The position numbers and the translations under genes are program-made. The notes beneath the pieces were generated by a model. The model did no database searches, was not told where the DNA came from, and saw only the letters and a list, made by a program, of their open reading frames with translations. From Anniella stebbinsi (Eukaryota; Chordata; Lepidosauria; Squamata; Anniellidae), in the NCBI GenBank assembly GCA_029215795.1, contig JARDYH010000001.1, positions 400,991,154 through 401,055,153 on the forward strand: a stretch of DNA of 64,000 nucleotides, written 5' to 3'. Positions 11,701 to 20,594 of the stretch are shown here, piece by piece; position 1 is the first letter of the stretch; the number at the start of each line of letters is the position of its first letter.

Positions 11701-14700
11701 GTTGCGTGTCATCAGCATACTGATGACAATGCACTCCAAAACTCCTGATGACTGCACCCAACGGTTTCATGTAGATGTTGAACAACATGGGGGACAAAAC
11801 TGACCCCTGCGGAACCCCATATTGGAGAATCATAGGGGTCGAGTAATGTCTCCCAAGCACCACCTTCTGGAGCCGACCTGTCAAGTAGGAGCAGAACCAC
11901 TGCAATGCAGTGCCTCCCACTCCCAACTCAGCCAGTCGTGCCAGAAGGATACCATGGTCGATGGTATCGAAAGCCGTTGAGAGATCAAGGAGAATCAACA
12001 GAGTCATACTCCCCCTGTCCCTCTCCCGACATAGGTCATCATACAGGGCGACCAAGGCTGTTTCCATGCCAAAACCAGGCCTGAAACCCGACTGAAATGG
12101 ATCCAGATAATCCGTCTCATCCAAGAGTGTCTGGAGCTGGCCAGCAACCACCCACTCAAGGACCTTGCCCAGGAATGGAACGTTTGCCACTGGCCTAAAG
12201 TTATTAAGAGTTTCTGGGTCCAGGGAAGCTTTCTTCAGGAGTGGTCTCACTACTGCCTCTTTCAGACGGTCTGGGACCACTCCTTCTTGTAGAGAGGCAT
12301 TAATCACTTCCCTGGCCCAGCCAGCTGGTCCTTCCCTGCTAGCTTTTATAAGCCAAGAGGGGCAAGGATCCAATACAGAGGTGGCTGCACGAACCTGTCC
12401 AAGCACCTTGTCCACGTCATCGAGCTGTACCAACTGAAACTCATCCAAGAAAACAAGACAAGCCTGTGCTCTGGATACCTCACTAGATTCACCTGCTATA
12501 ACACTGGAGTCTAAGTCCTGGCGGATGCCAAAGGTTTTATCCTGGAAATGCCTAGCAGATATATTACAGCGGGCCTCAGATGGTTCTATCATGTCCTTGG
12601 GGCCAGCTTCTGCTTCTTTCTGGGTTAGAGAAACAGAGCCGATGCTTTCAAGTTTCACAAACTGCAAAGGATATCCAAGCAAGCTCATCGCTTCTAAATG
12701 TGCTAAAAGTTCAGCCAAGCATTTCCACTGACAAGAGTTGGGCCCTTAAATGTCCTTAACCTAATCCCTACAAAAGGGCTCCTTAAGATTTAAAGCACAA
12801 CCAATACAACCTCCTTCAAAACACACCTGGTTAAGTTTCAAATATTCTTGCTCATAAATTTCAGCAAGACTCTGTTTGCTTTTCTCATGATCCAGAGTCA
12901 ACCGCTTCTTATATTCATAGGAATCTTCTTTTGGTTTTTCTTTACGGATAACATCATCCCAAGCCTAAAACAAAAGGTATCAGAAAGATACAAAGAAACA
13001 AAAGTCAGAGTTTGCAGCAGGGTAGGACGGGATGTATTCCTTTGCACATTCTTGTTTTAACATTCCATTCTCTCATTCTTTCTCTGCAGAAACACAAGAG
13101 GCCTAAGAAAACGATAAAAACAAACCCACACATCCATACAACTTCTAACAAATTGTTGCCTGTTTAAAGAAAATTGGTCACCCTTTCTGAAGATTGGCAG
13201 CATCGGGCAATAGCTGGTCATTCTGGGGAGAGTATTTCATAAAATTGGAGCTGAAGCAGCAAAGGCTCTGCAGTCTTTGAAGCACCAGGTTATCTTTCTA
13301 GCAGCAGTTGGCTGTTTGCATGTAATGACAACCCATTTGGTTTAAAAACTGATGGGTTGTCATGCATGAGCAGGTGCACTCTCTGCACCCAACACCTACC
13401 AAGCAATGGTTTAATCCAGATTCGGCATGTGTTCATGAACTACAGTTTGTCGAAATCATATTTTGGTGTTATGTGTCAACCACTACTTATGACAACTCAT
13501 ACATCTGACTGCATTTTTAAGAGCCTTTCTGAAATCTTCCTACTCCTTCAAGAAATGGATACACTTCAGGGCAGTTTAACAACATTCTTAAGCTGTAATT
13601 ATTGTACTTCTATTCTTTTCCAATCGACACACTGAAAATCCTCCCAGATTTCCTGGCCCATTCTCCCACAAACAGAACGGAAGACATGAAATCAGCCCTA
13701 TTAACCTGATCTTTTATCCTTCTCTTGATAATATCTTCAAGTTCAAGAGTTGTTTCTTCTGTGATTACAGGAGCTGAAAAACACAACAAACAGAACGTTC
13801 AGGATTTTATTTAATGAAATGCATTTTTAATTCATTACTTTATGGGCTGAGCAGGCCCTTTCACCATTGCCATCTGTCACATGAAAAGACCCACAACTCG
13901 TACCAATTCAGCCCAACTCCCTAACCCCTAACACATGAACAACTATTTGAGGAACAGCATAAATAGGGATGAGCCCGTAAACAGGAATTCCTGGGATGGA
14001 CTAGTTGCAAAGTTGGACTAGAATCAATGTCTGGCAATGGAAAAAAATAATTAGGAAGCTAAAAGACCATTGGTGCCTAACTTAGTCGTGACTTCCCCCA
14101 TCCTAGGAAGTCTACCTCATACAGAGAATCAATCGTATCCTCATATTAGCAAGCAAACTCTCACCACGACCGCCTTCCCTCTGGTAACCTTTGCCCTCAC
14201 TGTGGGAGGCTGTGTGGATCCAGGATCGGCCTCCACAGTCATCTAAGGGCCCACCACTAAAGTCTCCCTAACTCTGGAAGATAATTTACCCATTTTCACT
14301 GCATGGTCAAAAAGAACCATTTCTTCCAAAAGGCTGTTTTCGGGCCGCTTTTGTCCAGTCACTTCGCCTTTCAACTGCCAAGGTTTCTCCATCAGCAACT
14401 CGTCTTCCAATGACTTGATTTTTTCACCCATCTGCAAGAGAAGAACTCCTCTTCAATTAATTCTCAGGACACTGTTTTTGCCCATGCCTTGTTAATTTTC
14501 TTTAAAAAAAAATAACCTGAAGATTTTTTTTAAAAAAATGCTTTAAAAGGAGTACTTTCAGGTCTTAAGACACAAATGCATTTGGGTGACAAGCCGGCAT
14601 GCGATCCAAAAGATTACCTTTTCCTGTCTTTTCTCAAAAGGTGATTTCATTGCAGGGGAAATGTTTGTCTTTCTAGGGAATGTGTCCGTATCTTCTTCCA

Positions 14701-17700
14701 TGTCACTGTCATCTGGCAAGGTGAACGTCACTCTTTTGGAAGGTTCTTTGTTTCTTTCAGTCTCTGTCTGTTTGATTTCGTCCATTTCCACAATTCTGTA
14801 GTCAAACAACATTACATGTAAAGGGGATCTATAAAGGGGATCTGTTCTATAAAACACTTCTTTAGGCATTTAGTTTGTTTATTTATTACATTGATATCCT
14901 GATATCCTGATTTTCCGCCTGCATAATCCTCCTCCTCTCCATTTTATCGTCACAACAACGCTGTGACGTAGGTTGGGTTGAGAGTCTGTGACTGGCCCAA
15001 AGTCCCCCAGTGAGCTTCCATGCCCGAGAGGGGATTAGAATCCGGATCTCCCGACTCCCAGTCCACCACTACACCACACCGGCTCTCAGTTCACATTGAA
15101 AGTCTCAGAAATAGGCCTGCTGGGAGACCAAATAGGATGATACCCTGGGGAAACTATAGATAGATAGATATAGATATAGATATATATTTGATCCCACCCA
15201 TAGGCATGTACAGCATATTTCATTAGGGTGTGCACCATGGGAATGTTATTAATTTTTTAAAGGTGAACGTTTATTGAAGATTTATTATTTTCATTCATTT
15301 CTTTATTAAACACTGTTCTATTGATGTCCTACTCCGCATTCAGTTCCCCTGACTCCTGGAGGTTGCAGGTGAGGGGGGCGAAATGAGGAGACACTCCTCA
15401 AGCCCCAGCATTGGTAGGGCTTTGTGGTGACACTGGCCAGAGAAGGGTCTTACGAGGCAATATTAGCCTTCAGGTCCCCTCCTCCTGGCTTCTTTGAAAT
15501 GTGGCTCCGGGCTGAAAGACATTATTGCTTGAGACTTTAGGGGTGCCTGAGCGCACCTGGTACACCCCTTACGCACGCCTATGGATCCCACCTCTGGACA
15601 GGGGAGATGCCATTGTATAAGCCATCACAGAAGTATTTCCCTTTTCACAGAACTACCGCCACACCAGGGATGGGGAACATGTAGCCCTCTAGATGTTGTT
15701 GGACTGCAACTCTCATCAGCCTAGCCAGCAAGTTACTATCCACTTTGCATTTAAAAATTGACTACATTAAAATAACACAACTGAACCCCAGCATATCAAC
15801 CACTGACTCATTAGCAGTTCCATCATCGTCATCTTCAGTGTCATTTCCTGCTCCTTCACTCTGTCCATCTTCACTGGACTTGTGTTCACCTGTAAAGCCT
15901 TCAGGATCATCCACAGGATCAAAGTAATCTTGGTATTTAAGATCACGAGCACTTTTAATTAGCTGGAGGGGAAAGAAAATTATGAACAGACACCTGAAGT
16001 TTCAAAAGATAACCCTGGAACAAGTATAATGAGTAAAAGAACCATCTTAAATAACCATCCTCCTAAAATAAACTTAATAATTTAAAGAGTTTTCCTGAAG
16101 GAGCACAAATCAGAGTTTAAACTATTTCAGTAACAGCCAATTCTATTTCAAGATACACAAACACAGATGTGACCAAATCAGTCAGTTTTATTAAAAGCTA
16201 ACAAGAGCTTTTAGAACATTCTGCACTGCTGATATATTCTCTGCACTGCTGATATATTCTCATGCATCATTTCTCTTTTTCTTGCTCTACCTCCAAATTC
16301 CCCATGGATTACAGCACACCTTCCCAGGGGTGATTCCTGTGATTGCAGCAGCTGAAAAACAGGTTGCCACGATAAAAGAAATCGCCAGATGTATTCATGT
16401 ATTCATGAAAAGTTGAACTGGCACTCTGCTGTGCTCCATTTAACCCATTCTCGACAGTAGCCGGGAGAAACTGTGCCATGCCTTTTTTGCAATGTCTGAA
16501 CCCGTCCCAAAGAGGTAGTCCAACAGGAACTGCCTTGGGTGATTTGTTCTGAGAAGGAAGCAAAGCAAGGCAGAAGGGAAACACACACTGGCAGAAGCTC
16601 ACTTGTTTAAATGTTACCACTGACAACATTTGTTACTTTGGTTATGCTGTCAATACAGCCTTTATTTCCATCTTCCAGAAGAAATAAGGTGTCTTCTGCC
16701 CCGTTCAGAAGACACCTTAAACCATGGCTTTTCTTTAACCACAGCGGTTAAGCCAGAAAGCTGGGCAGTGTTCAGAAGACACCTTAAACCATGGCTTAAA
16801 CCAGAGTGACTAAGGCAAAAAGCCATATTGATCATGGTTAAAGCCAAGGTTTAAGGTGTCTTCTGAACATAGCCCAGCTTTCTGGCTTAACCACCGTGGT
16901 TCAAGCCATGGTTTAAGTGCCTTCTGAATGGGGCCACTGTCTTATTTCTGGGCCTCAAGCCTCAAAAGTAGGGTGACTGGAGTAGTTATTTTTGGAGAAG
17001 GCATTGCATCCAACAATTGGGAAAGATCAAGTCACTCCACTTTACTTATGGGGATAGATGGGACAGCCATAGGTTTACAGAAGTAAACTTATGCATAAGT
17101 TTACCAGTTTGCACATAAGTTTACCCCCTCCTTTTTTAAAAAAGGTCATATTATAAAGCCACTCATATACCCTTTGAGAATACGTTAAAGTTTTAGCTCA
17201 TGGAACAAATAATAGCCAAACATTTCTTGAGATAGTTACCTTCATTTTGGCATGTCCAAATTCCTCTTCCTCTTCCGCATCCTCAGAAAGAACATCCTCA
17301 AAATAATCTATTCCATCGTCTTCATCATTGTCCTTCTCTCTGTTCTCTTTCTTCTCTGCAGCATCCAAAACAGCCTCCATCTCAGACAGTTTGAAAAATC
17401 TGTCATCCACGATGGATGTTTCTCCTGTTTTTTTCATGGTACTCTTTGACATCCGGGTCTGCTGCTCTAATTTATCAATGTCAAAGTCCATATCGGAATC
17501 CTCGTCACTAAAATCACAGCTTTTCATTGTTCTGAGTTGACTTCTCTTTTCTTCAAGCTCGTTTTCCTCTTCAAGGTGATCGCTGTTAAGATCTGAGTCG
17601 TCTTCCACTTGGCCCTCACTATCTGTCTGCTTCTCACTGTCCCCTGCAACAGACTCATCCTCCTCTAACTCTGGGAGGAGGCAGAGATCTTCCTCCTCCA

Positions 17701-19300
17701 CGTTTCTAGCAATGGCTCTCTTGAAGTAGCCCAGAGCGGCATTATTCTGGAGCTCTAGCTGTTGCCAGATCTGTTCTTCATCAAAGTTATCTATCACCAG
17801 TTCCTTTAAAGGACTTCCAGAAAGAACATCAGCCCCAAGGGCTTTGTGGAAATCATATAATGTTTTTGTTAACGAGATGAAGTCACTGGCAAGTCCATCC
17901 TGAACGCTGCAGACAAAACAAGTTGTAGAATATTAAATATTTTAAGTTAGTGAAATCATAAAAGTCATAAAATTTACCCTTTGTAAGACCAACTGCCCTG
18001 AGAGATAGAAGTAGGTGAATACACAATTATATACCTGTGATAGTTCCAAGTAAACATGGATAGGATTGCACTAAGTTGTGTAGGACTTAGGCTGCAATCC
18101 TATGTACCCTACGAAGCCCCACTGAACAAGGTGGGGATTTCAAGTGAACAGGCCTAGGATTGTGCTATTAATCCCAAATTAGACTGCGTGGAATATACAG
18201 ATTTCACATAATCCAGACATCACTAACGGGATTGCATCCTGAGTGACCTATAAAAATGGCGATACTATGGAATTCCCTCCCTCAGAGACCTTGTTGGTTT
18301 TAAACAGGGTCTTAAATAAGTAACATTAAAATTATGACTCTAACATTACAAATGTAACATAAGATACCCCGAAACCATCAACACAATCAATCAAAATACC
18401 AGACAGAGCACCTGGCTATACAATGAAAGCCTGATCAAGAAAACAGGTACAGATATTGCATATGTACATGTGAGACACTCACATACAGGGATGGATCCAG
18501 ACATACATTCAATGGGTCTACTTTAAGTATGTCTAAATCTGAATCCAGTTTATTATATACACAAACACCCACCCACACCCATAGTCACACTCTCACACAC
18601 TGATTTCAATAGGTCTACTCTAAGTATGTCTTAATCTGGATCCAACCCCTATATATACAAGCACATGCACACTCTCACACCACACATTCTCTCACACCGC
18701 ACACACACTGACGTCAATGGGTCTACTCTAAGCATGCCTAAAGCTGCATCCAAACCCATTATATACACAAGCACGCGCACCCACACTCACTGATGTCAAT
18801 AGGTCTACTCTAAGCATGCCTAAATCTGAATCCCACCCATTATATACACAAGCACGCACACACTCTCACACCACCCACACTCAGTGATGTCAATGGGTCT
18901 ACTCTAAGTATGTCTTAATCTGGATCCAACCCCTGTATATATAAGCACATGCACACTCTCACACCACACATTCTCTTACACCACCCACACTCAGTGATGT
19001 TAATGGGTCTACTCTAAGTATGCCTTAATCTGGATCCAACCCCTGTATATACAAGCACATGCACACTCTCACACCACACATTCTCTTACACCACCCACAC
19101 TCAGTGATGTCAATGGGTCTACCCGAAGCAAGCCTAACCCTGGATCCAACCCGTCCATCTCACACCAGACACCCACAGGCTCGCAAGCTCTACCTGAGGA
19201 AGCGCTCGGGCTGGGCCGTGGCGGCATCTAGCACCGCTAAGCACGCGCCCAGCCCCCCGCTCGGAGCCAGCGCTGCTGCCGCCGCCGCGGACCCCGCCAT
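5605..19300 (-). CDS. MPHOSPH10: MPHOSPH10 (Mpp10), U3 snoRNP / SSU processome protein; gene span of 11 coding exons
   Basis: Spliced minus-strand gene. Coding exons in order: 19194-19300, 17240-17906, 15808-15962, 14618-14795, 14290-14431, 13706-13773, 12827-12964, 9860-9970, 9318-9425, 7768-7995 and 5605-5751. They sum to 2049 bases, giving 682 residues against about 681 in human, and all junction phases agree. All introns are GT-AG. Mpp10 is known to join Imp3 and Imp4 in the nucleolar SSU processome, where U3-guided cleavages release 18S rRNA. Visible signatures are an acidic, serine-rich N-terminal half (residues about 80-260), conserved blocks such as [39 protein letters not shown] and [17 protein letters not shown], a lysine-rich nucleolar-type tail, and the C-terminus QKLKL. 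It is divergent from MCEE and appears intact. Identification rests on recalled family sequence, not a search. Confidence 0.97.
6203..6240. repeat. Two-copy 19-bp tandem duplication
   Basis: CAGTTTTCAAACCATTTTA occurs twice back to back in MPHOSPH10 intron 10. It is a small replication-slippage event with no sign of function. Confidence 0.7.
6680..6740 (-). mobile_element. tRNA-SINE fragment
   Basis: CCTAACAACAACCCTGCAAG and the following GTTGGT match the interior of the GAGCCAG SINE family on the minus strand. A short TC microsatellite (6764-6783) follows. Confidence 0.4.
6831..7003 (+). mobile_element. TAGGGTGACC MITE, half-length copy
   Basis: It starts TAGGGTGACCCTATGGAAAG and runs through GGGAATTTCAGCAGGTGTC, TGCATGCAGCACCTGG and GCAGGAGCCCTGCCCTCTTA, then stops near the usual centre of the element. 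Only one of the two inverted halves is present. It lies in MPHOSPH10 intron 10. Confidence 0.8.
7768..7995 (-). CDS. MPHOSPH10: MPHOSPH10 coding exon 10 (lysine-rich)
   Basis: Residues 559-634, phase 0 at both ends, acceptor TTTTAG before GAGAAG and donor AAG|GTAAGG. It is very rich in K/R ([20 protein letters not shown]), as expected for the basic nucleolar region of Mpp10. Confidence 0.95.
8308..8645 (-). mobile_element. L2-type LINE 3' UTR fragment, with hAT-like scrap at its edge
   Basis: 8308-8334 (CCCCAACCTGGTGCCCTCCA) is one arm of the palindromic hAT-like family also seen at 60012. From about 8335, minus-strand sequence resembles the 3' UTR of the LINE at 10662-12730, including the block GGGGCCTCCAGGGGGACGGC at 8589-8608. 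Confidence 0.55.
8646..8815 (-). mobile_element. LINE 3' tail ending in (ATT)n
   Basis: Minus-strand tail CGGAGAGGCAGGTAAGAAAT followed by ATTATT repeats, with TTAATCAGTTTTATGTATTT upstream. The same tail recurs at 45340-45415 and 61112-61560, so these three share a LINE subfamily. It is in MPHOSPH10 intron 9. Confidence 0.6.
9318..9425 (-). CDS. MPHOSPH10: MPHOSPH10 coding exon 9
   Basis: Residues 523-558, phase 0 at both ends. Acceptor CTCCTCTAG, donor AAG|GTAAGG. It encodes [20 protein letters not shown] and LLAPEEIK, strongly conserved with mammalian Mpp10. Confidence 0.95.
9470..9640. repeat. 'Agtcccactgaa' dispersed repeat, two adjacent copies
   Basis: CACAGTGGGACTTCTTAGAG and TAAGTCCCACTGAACTCAGC are inverse-related arms of a repeat also seen near 18055-18170, 20600-20700, 21800-21865 and 25615-25670. 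It is non-coding, probably an old DNA transposon or SINE. Confidence 0.4.
9860..9970 (-). CDS. MPHOSPH10: MPHOSPH10 coding exon 8
   Basis: Residues 486-522. Acceptor CTTAACCCAG, donor CCA|GTAAGT, phase 0. It carries the most conserved block of the family, [17 protein letters not shown], after an acidic [15 protein letters not shown] stretch. Confidence 0.96.
10662..12730 (-). mobile_element. L2/CR1-group LINE with long reverse transcriptase frame
   Basis: 5'-truncated non-LTR retrotransposon in MPHOSPH10 intron 7, in the same sense as the gene. The coding part reads without a stop for 500 codons (11216-12718). It shows LLDLSTAFD (residues 243-251), GVPQGS (301-306), the catalytic YADD (334-337, in YADDTQLY) and the thumb-like region ending [19 protein letters not shown] is typical of the L2 clade. 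The apurinic endonuclease region is missing upstream. The 3' UTR runs to about 10700 with a minus-strand end of GTAAACCGCCCAGAGAGCTT and an (AAT)n tail at 10668-10699. The long uninterrupted frame suggests a fairly recent insertion. Confidence 0.9.
11216..12718 (-). CDS. LINE reverse transcriptase ORF fragment (500 codons)
   Basis: Uninterrupted frame inside the LINE above. RT fingers ([18 protein letters not shown], residues about 174-191), palm motifs A (AFD), B (GVPQGS) and C (YADD) are all present in order. The first methionine is internal to the original ORF2, so this is a truncated frame. It is not expected to act alone because it lacks the endonuclease and lies in an intron. Confidence 0.85.
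   Translation of the reverse strand: MAELLAHLEAMSLLGYPLQFVKLESIGSVSLTQKEAEAGPKDMIEPSEARCNISARHFQDKTFGIRQDLDSSVIAGESSEVSRAQACLVFLDEFQLVQLDDVDKVLGQVRAATSVLDPCPSWLIKASREGPAGWAREVINASLQEGVVPDRLKEAVVRPLLKKASLDPETLNNFRPVANVPFLGKVLEWVVAGQLQTLLDETDYLDPFQSGFRPGFGMETALVALYDDLCRERDRGSMTLLILLDLSTAFDTIDHGILLARLAELGVGGTALQWFCSYLTGRLQKVVLGRHYSTPMILQYGVPQGSVLSPMLFNIYMKPLGAVIRSFGVHCHQYADDTQLYFSLSSSSGEAVDVLNLCLAVTMDWMRANKLKLNPDNTEMLLAGGSSDRMEGVQPVLDGVALPLKEQVHSLGVLLEPSLSLEAQVASVARSAFYQLRLVAQQRPYLNSDNLASVVYALVTSKLDYCNALYVGLPLKTVRKLQLVQNAAARLVTGPEGSNI
12827..12964 (-). CDS. MPHOSPH10: MPHOSPH10 coding exon 7
   Basis: Residues 440-485, phase 0, acceptor TTTTAG|GCTTGG and donor CCAG|GTGTGT. It encodes [29 protein letters not shown] and [14 protein letters not shown], nearly identical to mammalian Mpp10. 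Confidence 0.96.
13323..13370. repeat. Short palindrome (ATGACAACCCAT hairpin)
   Basis: ATGACAACCCAT, loop of about 17 bases, then ATGGGTTGTCAT. It resembles the AACCCATG-type palindromes at 5315 and 29045, probably MITE remnants. It is in MPHOSPH10 intron 6. Confidence 0.45.
13706..13773 (-). CDS. MPHOSPH10: MPHOSPH10 coding exon 6
   Basis: Completes split codon 417 (Ala) and encodes residues 418-439, [20 protein letters not shown]. Acceptor TTTTCAG|CTCC, donor CAG|GTTAAT. At 68 bases it is the smallest exon and was found through phase and homology. Confidence 0.93.
14290..14431 (-). CDS. MPHOSPH10: MPHOSPH10 coding exon 5
   Basis: Residues 370-416 plus the first base of codon 417. Acceptor CTCTTGCAG, donor ATGG|GTAAAT. 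It encodes [22 protein letters not shown] and [10 protein letters not shown], with FDHAVKM at the end. Confidence 0.95.
14618..14795 (-). CDS. MPHOSPH10: MPHOSPH10 coding exon 4
   Basis: Starts with the last base of split codon 310 and encodes residues 311-369. Acceptor GACTACAG, donor AAG|GTAATC. It carries [10 protein letters not shown] and ends FEKRQEK, both recognisable family blocks. Confidence 0.93.
14875..15090 (-). mobile_element. tRNA-derived SINE, near complete
   Basis: Minus strand starts GAGAGCCGGTGTGGTGTAGT and has a B-box-like CCGGATTCTAATCC. It continues through CACTGGGGGACTTTGGGCCA and CTACGTCACAGCGTTGTTGT, with an AT-rich tail near 14880. It is the same family as 30957-31190 and lies in MPHOSPH10 intron 3. 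Confidence 0.75.
15199..15583. mobile_element. 385-bp DNA transposon with 9-bp target duplication
   Basis: Flanked by identical 9-mers GATCCCACC (15190-15198 and 15584-15592). The ends are inverted: left CATAGGCATGTACAGC, and right the inverse, ending CGCACGCCTATG. The interior is non-coding and GC-richer than the flanks. A 9-bp duplication with such ends fits MULE-type or related cut-and-paste transposons. Superfamily is an inference. It lies in MPHOSPH10 intron 3. Confidence 0.7.
15808..15962 (-). CDS. MPHOSPH10: MPHOSPH10 coding exon 3
   Basis: Residues 259-309 plus two bases of codon 310. The acceptor is a strong TTTCTTTCCCCTCCAG. It encodes [15 protein letters not shown] and an acidic run EDDDDG. 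The donor I chose is TGA|GTCAGT, the best phase-compatible site. The stronger-looking ACAG|GTGAAC inside the exon breaks the frame. A later GG|GTTCAG at 15787 is an alternative. Confidence 0.85.
16221..16260. repeat. Perfect 20-bp tandem duplication
   Basis: CTGCACTGCTGATATATTCT is repeated twice without mismatch in MPHOSPH10 intron 2. Confidence 0.8.
16690..16938. mobile_element. Palindromic MITE with a second copy nested in its centre
   Basis: Outer arms: CCCGTTCAGAAGACACCTTA near 16699, running to AGCCAGAAAGCTGGG, pairing with CCCAGCTTTCTGGCTTAACC, running to GTGCCTTCTGAATGGGG near 16935. Between them lies a second copy (about 16769-16870) beginning GTTCAGAAGACACCTTAAAC and ending GGTTTAAGGTGTCTTCTGAA. 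The same family occurs alone at 31556-31687. It is in MPHOSPH10 intron 2. Confidence 0.7.
17240..17906 (-). CDS. MPHOSPH10: MPHOSPH10 coding exon 2 (largest, acidic)
   Basis: Completes Ser36 and encodes residues 37-258. Acceptor TTTTGTCTGCAG, donor AAG|GTAACT. It begins [19 protein letters not shown], then [17 protein letters not shown], a long Glu/Asp/Ser-rich region, [30 protein letters not shown] and another acidic run. Acidic serine clusters fit the known phosphoprotein nature of Mpp10. Confidence 0.96.
18055..18180. repeat. Dispersed repeat fragment (TAGGACTTAGGCTGCAATCC type)
   Basis: GGATAGGATTGCACTAAGTT, then TGCAATCCTATGTACCCTAC and CCCACTGAACAAGGTGGGGA. It belongs to the same old repeat group as 9470-9640 and 20600-20700. 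Confidence 0.35.
18490..19160. repeat. Minisatellite, about 7 units of 83-112 bp
   Basis: The block GGGTCTACTCTAAGTATG recurs near 18505, 18607, 18715, 18798, 18890, 19000 and 19112. Each is followed by TCTGGATCCAACCC-like sequence, TATATACAAGCAC and CACACTCTCACACCAC. Unit length varies. The array lies in MPHOSPH10 intron 1 and ends about 35 bases from the exon 1 donor. Confidence 0.85.
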
Positions 19301-19500
19301 GCCTGCCCTCCTCCGCTCCTCCCGCGCCCCGCCGCGTCCCACACCCAACCTGCTCCGGCCGGCAAAATGGCACCGCGCACGGAAAGGTTCCGCCTCCAAG
19401 GTTCCGGGAGAGAAAGGGAGGCTGCTGCGGCTGCTGAGCTCCGGGGCTCGCTGGGACGGAGGAGAAGGGAGGGCAGCTGGGTCGCATCCTGCTTTCCCTC
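19180..19500. promoter_or_regulatory. MPHOSPH10: CpG-rich promoter region of MPHOSPH10
   Basis: This GC- and CpG-dense segment surrounds the ATG at 19300 and extends upstream (to higher coordinates) to about 19500. No TATA box is evident. It is a typical housekeeping CpG-island promoter. The exact transcription start cannot be set from sequence alone. Confidence 0.7.
19194..19300 (-). CDS. MPHOSPH10: MPHOSPH10 coding exon 1 (start)
   Basis: ATG at 19298-19300, then [20 protein letters not shown] and PERFL, ending CTCAG|GTAGAG (residues 1-35 plus two bases). An alternative upstream in-frame ATG at 19397-19399 is not supported, because family members start at this point. The human N-terminus has PECFL where this has PERFL. 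The alanine run is GC-driven and not conserved. Confidence 0.88.
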
Positions 19501-19924
19501 AGCCGTGACGAAGCCACGTTCTCTATGTGGTTCTCCCCTTGTCACGGGAGTGGTGGCGGGTAGTGGGCTTATGACCTGACCTAAATGGACGTACAGCTCT
19601 TTGAGAAGTGACCTCGTTGTCGTTACCTTCTTATGCCTCCCTTCCTCCCAAGGGACGTAGGGGGGCACGCATGGGTCGCCTTCCCCCCCCCCCCGCTCCT
19701 TTACCTTCACAACAGCCCTGTGAGGTAGGTCAGGACAAGAGAGGGGTAAACTGGTCCACCACGTGGCCTGTAGGCCACTGCTTTATAGCTGTATTGGAGC
19801 GCACTGGTAACTGTTGGGGCACCGTTCCATCTCCCCTATACCGCTTCCATAGGGTTATTTCCTGCTTTTTTTATTCCACATTATCCAAATACCGCAACAA
19901 ATCCTGTGAGGTGTAAATGCGCAA
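19501..19924. other. Intergenic DNA between MPHOSPH10 and MCEE
   Basis: No gene. It holds a C run (19682-19695) and a small SINE scrap (CTTCACAACAGCCCTGTGAG at 19706-19725, same family as 48310). Confidence 0.4.
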
Positions 19925-20233
19925 GAGGGTGACCCTATGGAAAGGACAGAGCTCCTATGTCTTTAACCCTTTTATAGGCAAGGGAATTTCAAGCAGGTGT
20001 CATTTGTAGGCATGCAGCACCTGGTGAAATTGCCTCTTCATCAAGCTGCAGGAGCCCTGCCCTCTTTTGTATCTGGTCAAGAGGGCAGGACTCCTGCAGC
20101 TTTAACGGTTGTGACGAAGAGGGAATTTTCCCCAGGTGTTGCATGCATACAAATGACACCTGCTGAAAATCCCTTTTCCATACAACTGTTAAAGGTACAG
20201 GAGCCCTGTCCTCCTTTCCATAGGGTCACCCTA
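19925..20233. mobile_element. TAGGGTGACC MITE, full-length copy
   Basis: It starts AGGGTGACCCTATGGAAAGG and ends inversely TTTCCATAGGGTCACCCTA. The centre near 20080 joins two inverted halves (CTCTTTTGTATCTGGTC). Flanking 8-mers do not match, so the target duplication is decayed or the edges were altered. Confidence 0.85.
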
Positions 20234-20594
20234 GATATAGCGTTACCAGGATGGGATTGTAATGATTTGGCACAAGGTGTAGGTCTGGTTCCAGTGAGCT
20301 TCATGGGGTCAGGATTTGAAGCTGTGTGTCTGAATTAATATATAGGTTGCCCCCCCCCCCCCATTGTGCTTCTTGACTTGGGAGTAAGCCCTGTGGATCT
20401 CAAATGCATCTAGGAGGGCAGTCCTTAGTATTTGTTCAGCACTTTCCCGCTAATCTCAAAAGGCTTCACATATAATATGCCAGGTAATTAAACCAGCATT
20501 ATCATCACAGGTCCCCTCACTAGGGAAATAAAGAGAAAGCGTCTCTGGAAGATGCATCTGTTCAGGCTGCTTCAGAGTTAACTATGGCTGCGAA

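Noticed and set aside
15745..15952. Frames on both strands at MPHOSPH10 exon 3
   Set aside because: They are shadows; only the minus frame [15 protein letters not shown] continues exon 2 in phase.
19059..19710. Several frames across the MPHOSPH10 CpG island on both strands
   Set aside because: They overlap exon 1 in wrong frames and result from GC-rich sequence with few stops. Only the MAGSAAAA frame joins exon 2 in phase.
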